NCBI GenBank assembly: GCA_020744225.1
Contig: JAGMWG010000003.1
Location: 1,364,001-1,428,000 of the forward strand
Reading direction: 5' to 3'
From: Paraphoma chrysanthemicola
Lineage: Eukaryota; Ascomycota; Dothideomycetes; Pleosporales; Phaeosphaeriaceae
Length of the DNA stretch: 64,000 nucleotides
The notes under the pieces were generated by a model. That model was not told where the DNA came from. It saw only the letters and a program-made list of their open reading frames with translations, and ran no database searches. Positions 1 to 11,714 of the stretch are shown piece after piece (the stretch's first letter is position 1; the number at the start of each line of letters is the position of its first letter). The position numbers and the translations under genes were made by a program.

Positions 1-636
1 GAAGAAGAGTAGAGGAAGGAGCGAAATAGCGCGTGAAAAGCCTACACGTGCCTTCTAGAGGTGCCGCTGTGCTTTTGGCGGCGGTGACCGCGAGGGAAAG
101 AGCTAGGGCAAAGGGAAGGCGCAGCGATGGAGTAGTGGGAAAGTGAAGCGGACAGTGATATTGTAGTATATTCTTCTACGTACATAACACGGCAATCGGA
201 CGGGCTGCCGACACCTAAAGCAAGACAACGCCCTCTCACGACGTTGCGCCATGGTCTGCGTTCGTTCACTTCCAGACTTGCTGGACCGCACCATCTGGAG
301 TGGAAGCGGATACAACATATTCCAATCATAAACCATCTCGTCTCCTCTGGGTGGTGAAGCCCGGAGCGTGTCAACATCGCCCACGTCAACCAGCTTGCGC
401 CGGCCAAGTGAGGATAAGACTGTTAGGAAAGGCGTTGAATCATGTGGTTTTAGTTGTGTCGAGCAAAAGCTGGGGTTCGGAAAGAATTTAAGCATCGCCG
501 TCGGAGAAACACCGGTTCCGGCGGCAATTCGCGGGGACTGACATGTTGCCTCTTTTTGGCTCGCGGATCCAGCATTGCGCGCTCGAGCCATATAAGGTCG
601 CCGCGTACCTTGACAATTCAAGCCTCACAGTGCAAG
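1..636. other. 5' flank without a gene
   Basis: No convincing coding frame; the short open frames here overlap one another and lack protein-like composition. The right part is the upstream region of the SHMT gene. Confidence 0.5.
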
Positions 637-2426
637 ATGGCAGCCCTCAGATCAGTGTGCAGAGCGCCTTTGCGCCAAAATGTCTCTCGGCCATATGCTG
701 CAATCGCCACGAACCACTCAAGAATACCGCATAGACAATGGCGGGGCTACGCGACAAGTATGGAGGCTCAGCAGAAGGTATTTGGATACAGTCATAGAAC
801 AATGTGAGAATTGGTCTGACGACGATACAGATCCTTTCGCAAGACCTCGAGCAAGCCGACCCCACTGTGTATCAGATCATCGAGAGGGTGCGTAGATAGT
901 CAATCAGGTCCATGACGCAGATCATAGCTAACCAGACGCTGCCAACAGGAGAAGAATCGCCAGAAACATTTCATAAACCTAATTCCCTCGGAGAACTTCA
1001 CATCACAAGCAGTTCTCGATGCGCTCGGCAGTGTCATGCAAAGTACGTCTTGCAATTCGGTCACACCACCCAAGCTTACATGTTGGGATAGACAAGTACT
1101 CGGAAGGCTACCCAGGCGCACGATACTATGGAGGCAACGAGCACATCGACGAAGCAGAACGTCTATGCCAGGAGAGAGCGCTCAAGGCATTCGGTCTGAG
1201 TCCCGAGGAGTGGGGTGTCAACGTCCAGCGTGAGCATACTCAGCACCTCCCCGCCGTAGCTCGACTAACACTCTTGGGTAGCTCTCTCTGGTTCTCCAGC
1301 AAATCTCTACGCATACTCGGCTGTCCTAAACACCCACGATCGTATCCTCAGTCTTGACCTACCCCATGGCGGTCACTTGTCGCACGGCTACCAGACACCA
1401 ACGAAGAAGATCTCGGCGGTATCCAAGTACTTCGAAACACTCCCGTACAGACTCAATGAGAAGACCGGAATCATTGATTACGAAAAGATGGAGGAGCTCG
1501 CGCACCTGTATCGGCCCAAGATCATTGTCGCTGGCACTTCAGCGTACAGCCGGTTAATCGAATATGAACGCATGCGCAAATTGGCCGATGCTGTCGGCGC
1601 GTACCTTTTGTCCGATATGGCTCACATCTCAGGCCTCGTCGCAGCCGGTGTCATTCCGTCTCCGTTCCCTCATTCCGACATCGTCACCACCACAACACAC
1701 AAGTCGCTGCGCGGCCCGCGAGGTGCCATGATCTTCTTCCGTAAGGGAACAAGGCGGGTCGACAAGAAAGGCAACAAGGAGCTGTACGACTTGGAAGGGC
1801 CCATCAATGCCTCGGTCTTCCCAGGTCACCAAGGAGGACCCCATAACCACACAATCACCGCACTTGCTGTAGCGCTCCAGCAGGCGCAAAGCAAAGAGTT
1901 CAAGAACTACCAGCAGCAAGTCCTTGACAATGCGAAGTCCCTCGCGCAGCGTCTGGGTGACTCCAAGGAGAACGGTGGACTGGGCTATAACATCGTCAGT
2001 GGAGGAACCGACAACCATCTCGTGCTTGTCGACCTGAAGGATCGTGGCGTGGATGGTGCTCGAGTGGAGCGCATCCTCGAACTAGTCGGCGTCGCTTCCA
2101 ACAAGAACACTGTGCCTGGAGACAAGTCCGCCATGAAGCCTGGGGGTCTGCGGATGGGCACTCCCGCCATGACAACCCGCGGTTTCCAACCAGAAGACTT
2201 CAAGCGTGTGGCTGACGTCGTGCATCGCGCCGTTGGCATTACCCAGAAGCTCGACAAAGAGGCGAAGAAGAAGGCTGAGGAGACTGGTCGCAAGAACCCC
2301 GCCAGCGTTGCTGCATTCAAGGAATATATTGGTGAAGGTGAAGACATTACCGACATTGTCCAGCTGCGCAAGGAGGTGTCAGACTGGGTGGCCACATTTG
2401 CTCTGCCATGGGACAAGAGCCAATGA
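637..2426 (+). CDS. SHM1: Serine hydroxymethyltransferase, mitochondrial
   Basis: PLP enzyme that interconverts serine and glycine with tetrahydrofolate, feeding one-carbon metabolism. Model: exons 637-777, 831-887, 949-1042, 1092-1229, 1282-2426, giving 524 residues, a normal family length. All joins restore the conserved SHMT core: the LIPSENFTSQAVLDALGS block, NKYSEGYPGARYYGG, and the PLP-lysine motif THKSLRGPRG with Lys at about residue 284. The first 41 residues are Arg/Ser/Ala-rich with few acids and end near RGYATS, which looks like a mitochondrial targeting peptide, so I assign the mitochondrial form (the SHM1 symbol is by analogy with yeast). A second in-frame ATG (760-762, Met42) directly follows the leader and could start a cytosolic form; this is inference. 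Four introns of 49-61 bases cluster in the first third. Confidence 0.95.
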
Positions 2427-2732
2427 ACACGCCCTGTACAGGATTGGACGTACAGTAGGAGCATTCAACATTGCGAGGCGTATAGGGCGTTTGGGCAGTG
2501 AAAACTAGGGGTCTTCAATACCTTTTTCTACACAATAGCACACTACTTTGTTCGCCTCTTTCACCGCGTTTTCACCATCCATACACGTCACATTGATTCC
2601 AAAACTCGCCAACTTGTCAATTGAAACCAAGAACTAAACCACGTCGCTTCGCACCACCATATACACTCTAAACCCGCCAAAAATCCCATCACATTACTCT
2701 ACGGAGTGCTGCGAACCCACACACACACAGCC

Positions 2733-3086
2733 ATGACGCTCCTCTTGATCATATCATACCTATCCGCCAGCACTCACGCACTCCCCTTCACCACCACTAC
2801 CAATGATGGAAACCAAGCTCAAGACGCCATGCCCTCGGTAATCTGGCTCAACTCGATATCTTTCATGCTCATTTGCTACGATATCTTCTCCGCGGTCCTA
2901 CTCGGCCTTCTCTGGTGGTCTGGACATCTGGCGTGGTTGAGGAGATCTCAAGGGACGCAAGGAAGTGGAGCGAGGTATGTGAGTGTGAGGAATACTACGG
3001 GAAGGGAGTGGGTAAGGGACAGGGCCAGCGGAAGGGGCAGGCATGAGAGGATTGAGAGGGAGTTGAGGAGGGCGGGGATGATTTGA
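2733..3086 (+). CDS. Small single-pass membrane or secreted protein, unrecognised
   Basis: Intronless frame of 117 residues from the ATG at 2733; an in-frame ATG at 2706 would add nine His/Thr residues ahead of the hydrophobic start, so 2733 is preferred. Residues 1-18 look like a signal peptide ending near a THALP site. A second hydrophobic stretch of about 20 residues (IWLNSISFMLICYDIFSAVL) near residues 40-65 should span a membrane, followed by an Arg-rich, presumably cytosolic tail. It lies 306 bases after SHMT. I recognise no family; the combination of leader, single span and basic tail is the only support. Confidence 0.45.
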   Translation: MTLLLIISYLSASTHALPFTTTTNDGNQAQDAMPSVIWLNSISFMLICYDIFSAVLLGLLWWSGHLAWLRRSQGTQGSGARYVSVRNTTGREWVRDRASGRGRHERIERELRRAGMI

Positions 3087-3370
3087 GGCCGAGGACGAGC
3101 ATGCGAGATCAAGTGACGGAAAGTATCAGATTGCTTGACAAACGTGGAGTCTGGAAGAGAGTACCGCGACCAAAAGATGACACGCATGATGATGGGAAAT
3201 TCGATTTTGGTATACACATCTGCGACTTTGAGCACTTACTGCTCTGCGCAACTCTTCGCAAATGCCAACCGAGTCTTATCAAAACACTTTCCTGTTCGCC
3301 CAAACGCCGCGCCAGATGATGGTGCATGTGATTTCTTCAGCCTGGAGTTCACCTTGGCCTCTCCGAGCAT

Positions 3371-4187
3371 TCAGATGACCCAACGGTAACTCGCATAACG
3401 TCCCGCAGTCTCGGACTTTCTGATGATCTTGACCACAGCGCCTCTTCTTAGTCCCAAGAACTTGGCCACTGGATCTGTTGATTGAATGCGTGGCAGTTGT
3501 GTTTCCTTTAGTCGGTATCGCTTCAGCAACTGCGCCTTCTCTTCTGCGCTAAGAAGGACATGTTTCGGCACCAGCTCGTGCTTTGTGATGTTGACCAGGA
3601 GGTCCTGCTCGACGAAGACCTCGACACCACCCTTTGGACCGTCGCTGATCCCTGTCGCGCCGCGTAGAAGTCGGATAGCCATGCCGGTCATGGGCTTCAC
3701 GGTGACCATGATGCCTGAGTAGAAGGAGCCGTTCATCAGATGGGTCATATAGTCGCGCAGCTGTTTCAGACCAACGTTCTCGTCGCTATTGAACTCGATC
3801 CATATCGTGCCAATCGCGGGTTGTGGGTTTGGATCTTTCTTCGTGGGTGGTGGGGTGTATTTCACTAGCATTTCCTCGCTGGGTTGGCAGGAGAAGTTGA
3901 GGCGCGAGCGGCTAGATGGGGCATTAGTCTTCTGCTGTAAGGTGCTGGACGCGATGCGCTTAGACGTACTCAGGCTCTCCATCTTCCCGTCCATATCTCC
4001 GGGCGAAGTCTTCGAGTGATATTGTCATGTCATCTTCGACAATCATGTAGCCCTTCAGTAAGTCAGCGCGATTGTCCATTGTTCACGAGCGCATGGCGCA
4101 ACGAACCCGCTCGTTCATCATCTCCTTGGCCGTCCTCCAGACCCTCCACATGCGGATAAGGCTTGCGTTGTACTTTGGTTCCTCCAT
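3371..4187 (-). CDS. RPB5: RNA polymerase I/II/III subunit RPABC1 (Rpb5)
   Basis: Shared subunit of the three nuclear RNA polymerases; its C-terminal domain anchors in the core and the N-terminal jaw contacts downstream DNA. Minus-strand exons 4187-4107, 4052-3970 and 3911-3371 give 234 residues. The start MEEPKYNASLIRMWRVWRTA matches the N-terminal helix of the family. The second intron (3912-3969) was placed at the CTAG acceptor because only that join gives the family block GEPDRSRLNFSCQP and keeps frame. The C-terminal assembly domain is clear: HELVPKHVLLSAEEK, TQLPRIQSTDPVAKFLGL and the terminal GRYASYRW. The gene is divergent from PPM1, with about 210 bases between the two start codons. 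Confidence 0.95.
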
Positions 4188-4396
4188 GGCGACCGTGCGT
4201 ATGGGGGGTCGGTAGCGGGTGTGTGGGTGTTGAGGTTCGTTGTCGCAAAGCCGTGAATGCCTTGTCGCGTCAAAGAAATTCAGAGGAGCCGCTCTCAGGT
4301 CGCTCTTGGCGTGCAGCCGGCGCTAGTGATAGCCCCCGGTCTAGTGCGCCAGAGCTACCCCACCAAATCGCGTGGGAGCATCAACCGTGTGAGATC
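4188..4396. promoter_or_regulatory. Shared divergent promoter region, RPB5/PPM1
   Basis: Only 209 bases separate the start codons of RPB5 (minus) and PPM1 (plus), so both promoters must lie here or within each other's 5' ends. No TATA box is evident. This is inferred from gene layout. Confidence 0.5.
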
Positions 4397-5553
4397 ATGG
4401 CATCCTCCAACGAAATACCGAACCTCAAGACACTTCTCGGCACTCGGCGCGGCGGCGGACTGAGAGGACGTGGACGTGGCAGAGGTGGAATAGGGAGCTC
4501 GCCAGAAGAGTCGGAGCAAATCAGAGACGATGCGGTCAAAGGAACAGATCAAGATGCTGCGGGCAGCAGAGTGAGCTGTGTCGAGCTGGGATATCTTCAG
4601 GACCCATATGCGAGGTTGTTTGCAACACAGCCTGCCACAAGGCGGCTGCCTTTGCTAAATAGAGGTATTACGCCCGCATCCTCGAGTCTATGGCAGAATG
4701 CTAAAGACTGGCAGGGACATACGTTCGCACCACTGCAATCGACCAGCTAGTGTGCAAGTTCCTCCTCACCTATCCCACCTCTGCGAAACAGATTATATCT
4801 CTTGGTGCTGGAACAGACACGCGCTTCTTTCGCCTGCTAGATTTGTACCCGAACACTCATCTAGTGTACCACGAGATCGACTTTCCTACAAACACGGTCG
4901 CGAAGATTGCCAGCATACAGAAACAGCCCCTTCTGCATCGGAAGTTACTACAGATACCGACAGCCTCCACCTCGTACCACTCAGAGACCTATAATATACA
5001 TGCGCTCGATTTGCGCTCCCTGGCAGCGGCCTCGGACGAGACCACGCGACCCGACATGCCGAACCTCGATCCTACATTACCCACCCTCATACTGTCAGAG
5101 ATGTGCTTAGTATATCTCCAGCCTTCTTCCGTAGAAGCAATCGTGTCCTCGCTCCTTACACACTACCTACAGCCCACAACACCAGCGTCCATCGTGCTCT
5201 ACGAGCCCATCCTACCTCAAGACGCATTTGGCCGGACCATGATATCAAATTTAAGGTCGCGCAACATACATCTCCATACTCTTACCGCCTTTCCAGAGCT
5301 CGGCGATCAGCGCGCACGGTTGAAAGGCTATGGTTTCGACGAGGCAGCGAAGGCGGAGGACACAAGTTACGTCTGGCGGAGGTGGATCAGCGATGAGGAG
5401 AAGGAGCGCGTGGGTAGCCTCGAGTTTCTAGATGAGCTTGAAGAGCTTGAGTTATTATTGAGGCATTACTGCATTGCGTGGGGCTGGCGCAACGGAACGA
5501 GCGATGTCTTCTCGAAAGCTTGGGCAGATGTCGATGCACAGGGGGCAGGATGA
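4397..5553 (+). CDS. PPM1: Leucine carboxyl methyltransferase 1 (PP2A methyltransferase)
   Basis: SAM-dependent enzyme that methylates the C-terminal leucine carboxylate of the PP2A catalytic subunit, controlling holoenzyme assembly. Exons 4397-4664 and 4715-5553 give 368 residues. Seen: an Arg/Gly-rich N-terminus (GGGLRGRGRGRGG), the family segment DPYARLF, the SAM-binding motif LGAGTDTRFF at about residues 119-128, the acidic strand YHEIDFP, and LSEMCLVYL followed by YEPI. The intron join restores GTYVRTTAIDQLVCKFL, a hallmark of this family. The start was chosen at 4397 because the frame upstream (open to 4163) is Arg/Cys/Trp-rich and overlaps the divergent promoter. Confidence 0.92.
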
Positions 5554-5948
5554 GCTCGATTGTGGTTGACAGTGGGTTGTCGATGTAAGATACCAATAGT
5601 GGAAATGCTACAAAAGCAAATCACGCTCAGCTTGGAGCATAATCAGCATATCTCTCGATACCAGCTGAGGGAGCCGTCATTTCGTGGAACAGGTGACTTC
5701 GCGACAGCCCACAACGACGCGCTAGGCCTTTGTCCGATCGGCGCTTTGAACCCTTGTTTTCCCCAACTTCACCACCACGAGTTTACCCACGCCGCCAGCA
5801 GTAACCGCATTTGTCGCACTTGCAGAGGCATTCTCTTAGGTCTACTTGAAAGTCCTGCTGCACATGGTCTGACCACTAGCGACTTTGTGTTGCGCCTGAG
5901 CTGCGACATAGCACACTACAAACAAACAAACCGAACGACGCAGCAAAC
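5554..5948. other. PPM1-MAD1 intergenic region
   Basis: Holds the PPM1 3' end and the MAD1 upstream region. An overlapping open frame here is low-complexity and unsupported. Confidence 0.5.
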
Positions 5949-8105
5949 ATGGCGTCCCGAAAGACCTTTGAGCCTTCATACAACTTCCTCACGGGATCCG
6001 TGGAGGAAGCGCAGCCGGCAAGACGCGAGCCTCTGCGCGAATCATTTCGAGCGACAATGCGCACTTCTCAAAGCGCGCCGAATGCGCCGCACACTGTAGT
6101 GCCTTCAGACCCTGCCAACGAGGAGCTACGCGCACAGCTAAACACTGTACGATATGAGCTTGAAACTGCCAAGCAAGAATTAGAAATGAAGAAGCTCGAG
6201 CATGCACAAGAGCTCCGCGATGCACAGAACCGCGCCGAAGCCGACTTCCGGAAAGCACAACAAGCCGAGGCGGCGAACACACTCACGGCGAAGAAACACG
6301 AGGCACTGGCGAGGGAGATGTCGGAAGCACAGACACGCGCCGCGAACGAGCGGCAGGCCCTCGAGAAGCGGTTAAGACAGAGCCAGGAGAAGGCACAATC
6401 GCTGCAGGAGGAGTTCGATGAGGTTCAGGAAGAGCTGGCATCGTCGCGACGGCAGAACGATCACAGATACAACACATTGCAGGCAGAGCACAAGGCGCTG
6501 AAAGAGAGCGTTGAAGAGATACAGACTGACCTCGAGTCGAAAGTCAACGCTCTGCAGTCCACTCAGAAGGCACTGGGTCAGAAAGAGGAGGAAGTCGGAC
6601 AGCTCGAGGCGGAGATACTGCGGCTGAAGGCAATCACTGGCGATGCTGAGACACTCAACGTCATCAAGAGGGAGCTGTCGGACCAAGTGAACCACATTAA
6701 GAAACTAGAGGCCTTGACCAGGGAGCAGAACACCGAGCTCAAACAATATCGGAAGCAACATAAGGCCGTCGAGGTGGTAGAAGAGGAGAAGAGGTCACTG
6801 CAGACGAAGTTGCGCATGATGGACGATCTTGAACGGCAGTTGAATGAGGCACAAGTGCGGAAGCAAGCCCTCGAGGAGGAGAGAGATTCGTGGACATCGT
6901 ATCTTGAGGCTGAAGGCGGTGGAAGCGGTGAGATGCAATTCGAGTCACCTGAAGACCTAGCGCGGGCCTACATCCAGGAACGGATAGAAAGAACAGAATT
7001 GCTTAATCAGCTGGGCGAGATCAAGCCAGAATTGACGGTCAAAGAAGCCAACATCCAGGCACTCGAAGACGAAAAGGCCAAGCTGCAAGCTGAGATCCAG
7101 CAACTGAAGACTTCTGGCACAGGGAGCGGTCCAAATTCGAGTGAAGCGAAAGCCCGCGCACGTTTGGAGCGGCAGAAAGCGTTGGCAACGAAGGAGGTCG
7201 AGTTTCTCCGAGCGCAAGTCAAAGCTTTCGACGAGGAGGAGCGTGAGATCCAACCTGACGCTTTCGATGCCGCAAAGGCAGAACGAATTAAGGAATTAGA
7301 AGGGCTCGTCGACCAGTACCGTAAGGAGGTCGAGGCAGTACAGAAAGAGTTCGACAGCATTGAGAAGCCGCCTACTACGGGTCAAAAGCGATCTCTCGAT
7401 ACAGACGAAAACGATGAGCGTCTAGGTGAACTACGTCGCAAGAACCGCCAGCTGTCCGACGACCTTGCCTCTCTACAGAAGAAGCAAAAGGTCATTGAAG
7501 CAGAGTACAAAGCCCAGCACAGCCAACTCAAGAAACTCAAAGAGTCTTCCCGCACCCGCGTCCTCGAACTCAAATCCAACCCCACCGCCGACGCCGAAGC
7601 CCTCAAACTCAGCACCGTCCGCACGCTTCGCGAAGCAAACGCGCAACTCCTTGCGCAACTCGACAACGCACATACCCCACCCTTTACCGTCCCCACCGCC
7701 AGCCTCGATGCTGTCCGCGACGAGCTCGAGGAACTGCGCACCCAACTCGCCTCCTCGACCAAGAAAATCGCGCGCCTCAAACAAATCTGGACGGCCAAAT
7801 CGCTTGAATTCCGCGAAGCCGTTGCGTCCATTCTCGGCTGGAAACTCGACTTCATGCCCAACGGGCGAGTCAAAGTGACGTCCATGTTCAAACCTGCGGA
7901 CGAAGATGGGGAAAATAGTATTGTGTTTGACGGCGAGAATGGCACAATGAAGGTCAGCGGTGGCGAGCAGAGTGTGTTTGCGGGCGAGATTCGAGACCAG
8001 ATTGTGTATTGGGTCGAGGGGAGGAAGGAAATTCCGTGTTTTCTTAGCGCGTTGACGTTGGAGTTTTGGGAGAGGGGGACGGGAGGCATGACGTTGCAGG
8101 GGTGA
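5949..8105 (+). CDS. MAD1: Spindle assembly checkpoint protein MAD1
   Basis: Coiled-coil scaffold that recruits Mad2 to unattached kinetochores to delay anaphase. A single intronless frame of 718 residues. Residues about 60-590 are almost continuous coiled coil (Glu/Lys/Gln/Leu heptads). The C-terminus is the diagnostic part: the RLK motif at residues 609-611 (used in yeast and human Mad1 for Bub1 binding), then SLEFREAVASILGWKLDFMP and RVKVTSMF, matching the RWD-like C-terminal fold of Mad1. The N-terminus begins MASRKTFEPSYNFLTGS, typical of fungal orthologs. A Gly-rich break (EGGGSGEM) near residue 325 separates two coiled-coil blocks. Confidence 0.93.
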   Translation: MASRKTFEPSYNFLTGSVEEAQPARREPLRESFRATMRTSQSAPNAPHTVVPSDPANEELRAQLNTVRYELETAKQELEMKKLEHAQELRDAQNRAEADFRKAQQAEAANTLTAKKHEALAREMSEAQTRAANERQALEKRLRQSQEKAQSLQEEFDEVQEELASSRRQNDHRYNTLQAEHKALKESVEEIQTDLESKVNALQSTQKALGQKEEEVGQLEAEILRLKAITGDAETLNVIKRELSDQVNHIKKLEALTREQNTELKQYRKQHKAVEVVEEEKRSLQTKLRMMDDLERQLNEAQVRKQALEEERDSWTSYLEAEGGGSGEMQFESPEDLARAYIQERIERTELLNQLGEIKPELTVKEANIQALEDEKAKLQAEIQQLKTSGTGSGPNSSEAKARARLERQKALATKEVEFLRAQVKAFDEEEREIQPDAFDAAKAERIKELEGLVDQYRKEVEAVQKEFDSIEKPPTTGQKRSLDTDENDERLGELRRKNRQLSDDLASLQKKQKVIEAEYKAQHSQLKKLKESSRTRVLELKSNPTADAEALKLSTVRTLREANAQLLAQLDNAHTPPFTVPTASLDAVRDELEELRTQLASSTKKIARLKQIWTAKSLEFREAVASILGWKLDFMPNGRVKVTSMFKPADEDGENSIVFDGENGTMKVSGGEQSVFAGEIRDQIVYWVEGRKEIPCFLSALTLEFWERGTGGMTLQG

Positions 8106-8294
8106 GTGGAATGGAAGGAGTGCATTTGAACATGATGATGTGGTTTGGGTATATGAACTTTGTACATTATGATGATCTTGCTGATATCTTTGAATATGGA
8201 ACTTCCTTCACATGCCGTGTGTTTGGACTTCTCTTATATATATACTTCATTGCCATGAATTGAAAGACTCCTCTGAGCTGGGTAAGGTTGATAC

Positions 8295-9621
8295 TCATTT
8301 ACCCTGCCCCATCTCATACACCGGTCCCGGCTGCTGCCCAGGTGCTTGCGGCACACTGATGGCATCAACTTCATGTGCCCCCACCACTGGGCTCGAATAC
8401 TGCTGTACAGGCGAGACAACCTGCTGCGGCGGAGGTCGCGAAACACCAACGTTGGCTGGGACCTCGAACGCACCATTTGCAGGAGCCTGGTATTGCTGTT
8501 GTGGCATCGGCGGTACGACGGGTGATCCGTATTGCTGGTTATATGCAGGCGCAGGTGTCGGTGGGTTGCTTATGGGTGTTAATGCGTACTCATGCACCGA
8601 AGTATGGCCGTATTTCTGCTCTGGCTGGGCCGGAGCTGCAAAGTATCCATTGACCGGCTGCGGACTCTGAGCCGGCATAGGCGGCGCGAAACCACCAGCG
8701 CCTGGCTGCTGCATTTGCTGGGGAGGAGGTGGTATGTACTGTGACTGGGGACGATTGGCCTGAGCATTGGCGACGATCTGGGCGTTGTTGGCAATCTGCT
8801 GGTTCTTCTTCTTCTTCTTGATGAACATGAAAACACCAATAGCGACGAAGAAGAGCAGGAAGAGTACTGCTACGACGATTCCAATGATAGTGCCAATGGC
8901 GAGTTTCTTGACTTTCTTGCGCGAAACGGTGCTGCTGCCGGTTCCGCTACCACTTCCGGTTCCAGTGCTGCCCGCAGTGGGTATTATGACTGCGCCTGCT
9001 GCGACGGTCGGAAGACTAGTGCTGGTCGTATCTCCAGCAGTATCGGTGGCTGACATCCGGACCGTATGGACGGTGAGTGCCGAAGTGCTGTCGCAGCCGT
9101 AATCGGCGATGCCGTCTCCAGGGTATGTCCAGGTGACACAATAAGGCGCCAGAGCATTCGTACATTTCCGTACGAAGGTATCGAGCATGCAGCTAGTCCC
9201 ACAAGAACCGGCAGCGTATCTGCTGGAACCGATACATGAGTATGCCCACGCGCAGTCTTGCGTATTACGGCCTGCGCAACAGCCTGCCATACCATAACTA
9301 GCGCTTTTGTATAGCATGCATGTTCGTCCAACACTACAAGCTACTCCAGAGTCTGCGTTGCGTTAGATGGAAGTAATTGCGGCTCCTGCCTGTACATTGT
9401 AACATACCGAAGTCACCATCCACCCAACCGCATGTCTCTGGTGAAGACCCGGTCTGCCGTTTCTTCAACTCATTTACTGATGGCCCTTCTGTTGGCCTGG
9501 GGTTCGTTCCGACAAGTGCACGTTCCGGGTTGATGTTGGTAGGAGCTGGACCGTCAAACGCGACGGCGTAAGCTGTTGGAGCAATTGCCAGTAGGCCGAG
9601 TGCTGCTATGCCCCTCATCAT
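8295..9621 (-). CDS. Type I membrane protein with cysteine-rich ectodomain and P/Q-rich tail
   Basis: Minus-strand exons 9621-9408 and 9352-8295 encode 423 residues. Order: signal peptide (MRGIAALGLLAIAPTAYA), a short propeptide-like segment with a KKRQ site, a cysteine-rich ectodomain of about 100 residues, a Thr/Ser/Gly-rich stalk (GSTGTGSGSGTGSS), one strong membrane span (IGTIIGIVVAVLFLLFFVAI) flanked by RKKVKK and KKKKK, and a long cytosolic tail dominated by Pro, Gln and Tyr. The layout resembles fungal wall-stress or mucin-like sensors of the WSC/Mid2 type, but I cannot assign the cysteine pattern to a named domain. The single intron splits the codon before the cysteine-rich region. 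Confidence 0.8.
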
Positions 9622-11004
9622 TTGAGTTGAGTAGGGTAAACACTGGAGCGAAAAATCCGTGAGAGAGTAGCGGTGGATTTTGGATGTAAGTGATCGACAG
9701 TCGCATGATCCATGGTGTGGGATCTACGCCGTATTTGAGAGATTGCGAACCGCCATGCCGTGATGGAGCTGAACATTCATGGTGCCACGGACACACAATG
9801 GCGCTCCTATCGTTGGTCGTTGCCTCAGCCGGGACATCTAAATCACCCACTGAAGAGAGAGGACCAAGCGCTGCCGTCGCAGAGGCGGCCATCATTCGTC
9901 CAGAGGCCTAGACTTGCAGCTTTTGCACCCCAGCCTTCAACCTTCGCGAACTGAAACGGGAGTGTGCATGAGCAATAGGGCCGAGAAAAGTGCTGTTGTT
10001 TGATTTCGGGATGGGGGCTGAACACAATGGCTGAAAACTGACCTATCACGGAGGTTCAGCGGTGTACAGAAGTGGTAAGTGCAACCAGACCCCCTGCATC
10101 TTCGCGTGGTGTCGAAAATAGCAAGTCATTGCTTCTACGAGAGCTTGCTTTCCCTCCTGTGCCTTGATGCTCCCATAAGATCGGTGTTTCTTCAGTTATT
10201 GTTGAATGGTCCTAAGGGTCACGAATGAGGTGGTGAAAAGGCCATCGTCAGCAGCGTGCGCTGCGTCCGCATGCTTCGTAGCATGCTCTTGTTCAACATG
10301 GATTGAGTCGCCGACAACCTGAGAAATGGTCTAACCCATGTGCGCACATCGCAAGAGCCATCAGCCTGGCCAGCATGAGTCGTGCCCGCATCGCACGACA
10401 CTCTTGAATACTCTCGTACTTACAGCAGGAGAATTACCAGCGATGCGGTCTGGGTGAAATCAGTTGAGTGCGAGAGCTCGTCCCGTGGAAAACAGTGGTT
10501 CGCTCAGCATCGGCTCGGTGTCTAGCATACCCGTAAGGACCTGCGTGCGATCATCGCAGACTTTACACAGAGACTCCATATCGAAGTCTCAAACCCATCC
10601 ATGTGGCTCACGATCGAATCGATCGGCAGTCGACCTCTTCAATCTCCCAGCGCGACAAGTCTGCCGGGATGGAGGAGTGGGGCCACAAACACCACACTAT
10701 GCATTCACGGCATGGACATTGGCAACTCCTTTGAGTAAAAGTAGTACAGGCTTTTGTATGCGGCATTAAGACTGATGGTAGATGTTACAGCAGAAGTACG
10801 GATCATGAGGCTGTTAGAAGATGGTTTGTCAACCTCGGTGAAATCGTGTCGCAAGTTTCCGCCCTTGCGACTTCCAAGCAACACATTTGTAAGCAGCTCC
10901 GCATGCCAGTATAAGAGAGCTGGCAAGCTCCGAGGAGTTGCCGGCAGCATCCAAAATAAACCTGGGCCATCTTCATCGTGGCTTTCAAAGCAACTTTTCG
11001 CAAA
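9622..11004. other. Gene-poor stretch
   Basis: No gene I can support. Short frames on both strands at 10464-10950 overlap and conflict. A plus-strand piece near 10805-10910 has a mildly helical composition but no start, family motif or intron structure. The left end is the promoter of the minus-strand membrane-protein gene. Confidence 0.45.
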
Positions 11005-11714
11005 ATGACCGCGTTCAATATCAACGTCGTTAGTGACACTGTTTGCCGTACGTCATATCATTTCCATAAACGTCTCGAAATACTCACAGTTGCGCAGCTT
11101 GGTGCTATGTAGGCAAGAAGCGACTCGAGAAGGGCATTGCAGCTTACAAAGAGAAATACCCTGATTCTAACGACACTTTTTCAACAAATTGGTTTCCATT
11201 CTACCTTGACCCAACTGCACCAAAGAGCATCGACAAGCAAGAGCGTTATGAGTCAAAATTCGGCAAAGAGCGCACCGCAATGATGCAAGAACGCCTCTCT
11301 GCAATCGGCAGAGCAGAAGGTATCAACTTCAAGTATGGTGGAAGGACCGGCAACACGCGGGATTCTCATCGCCTCATCCAGCTCGGCAAGACAAAGGGCC
11401 CTCATGTTCAGACTCGAGTCATTGAAGAGCTGTTTGCAGCGTACTTTGAAAATGAGAAGGATATCACGAGCCAGCCTGTCTTGATTGAGGCGGGTGTCAA
11501 GGCTGGTCTAGATGAGAAAGAAGCGAAGAAATGGCTGGAGAGCGGGAAAGGAGGACCTGAGGTTGACAAGGAAGTAAAGGACGCAGTTGAGCAAAACATC
11601 TCCGGTGTGCCAAACTTCACAATCAACGATCGCTTCGAGGTCGGAGGTGCTCAGGACCCTGTCGCATTCGTTCAGCTCTTTGAGCGGTTGAAAAGGCAGG
11701 AAGGTAGCCTCTAG
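11005..11714 (+). CDS. FrnE-like DsbA-family thiol oxidoreductase
   Basis: Thioredoxin-fold protein of the DsbA/FrnE group (related in fold to 2-hydroxychromene-2-carboxylate isomerases); substrate unknown. Exons 11005-11047 and 11098-11714 give 219 residues, the normal FrnE length. The intron splits the active site: exon 1 ends in SDTVC plus one base and exon 2 completes CPWCYVGKKRLEKG, so the CPWC redox motif is residues 14-17. Further family blocks are the cis-Pro region GVPNFTINDRFEVGGAQ and TRDSHRLIQL. No signal peptide, so it is probably cytosolic. Confidence 0.88.

Noticed and set aside
7382..8167. Minus-strand frame of 261 codons opposite MAD1
   Set aside because: Shadow of the MAD1 coiled-coil and C-terminal coding sequence, no motifs of its own.
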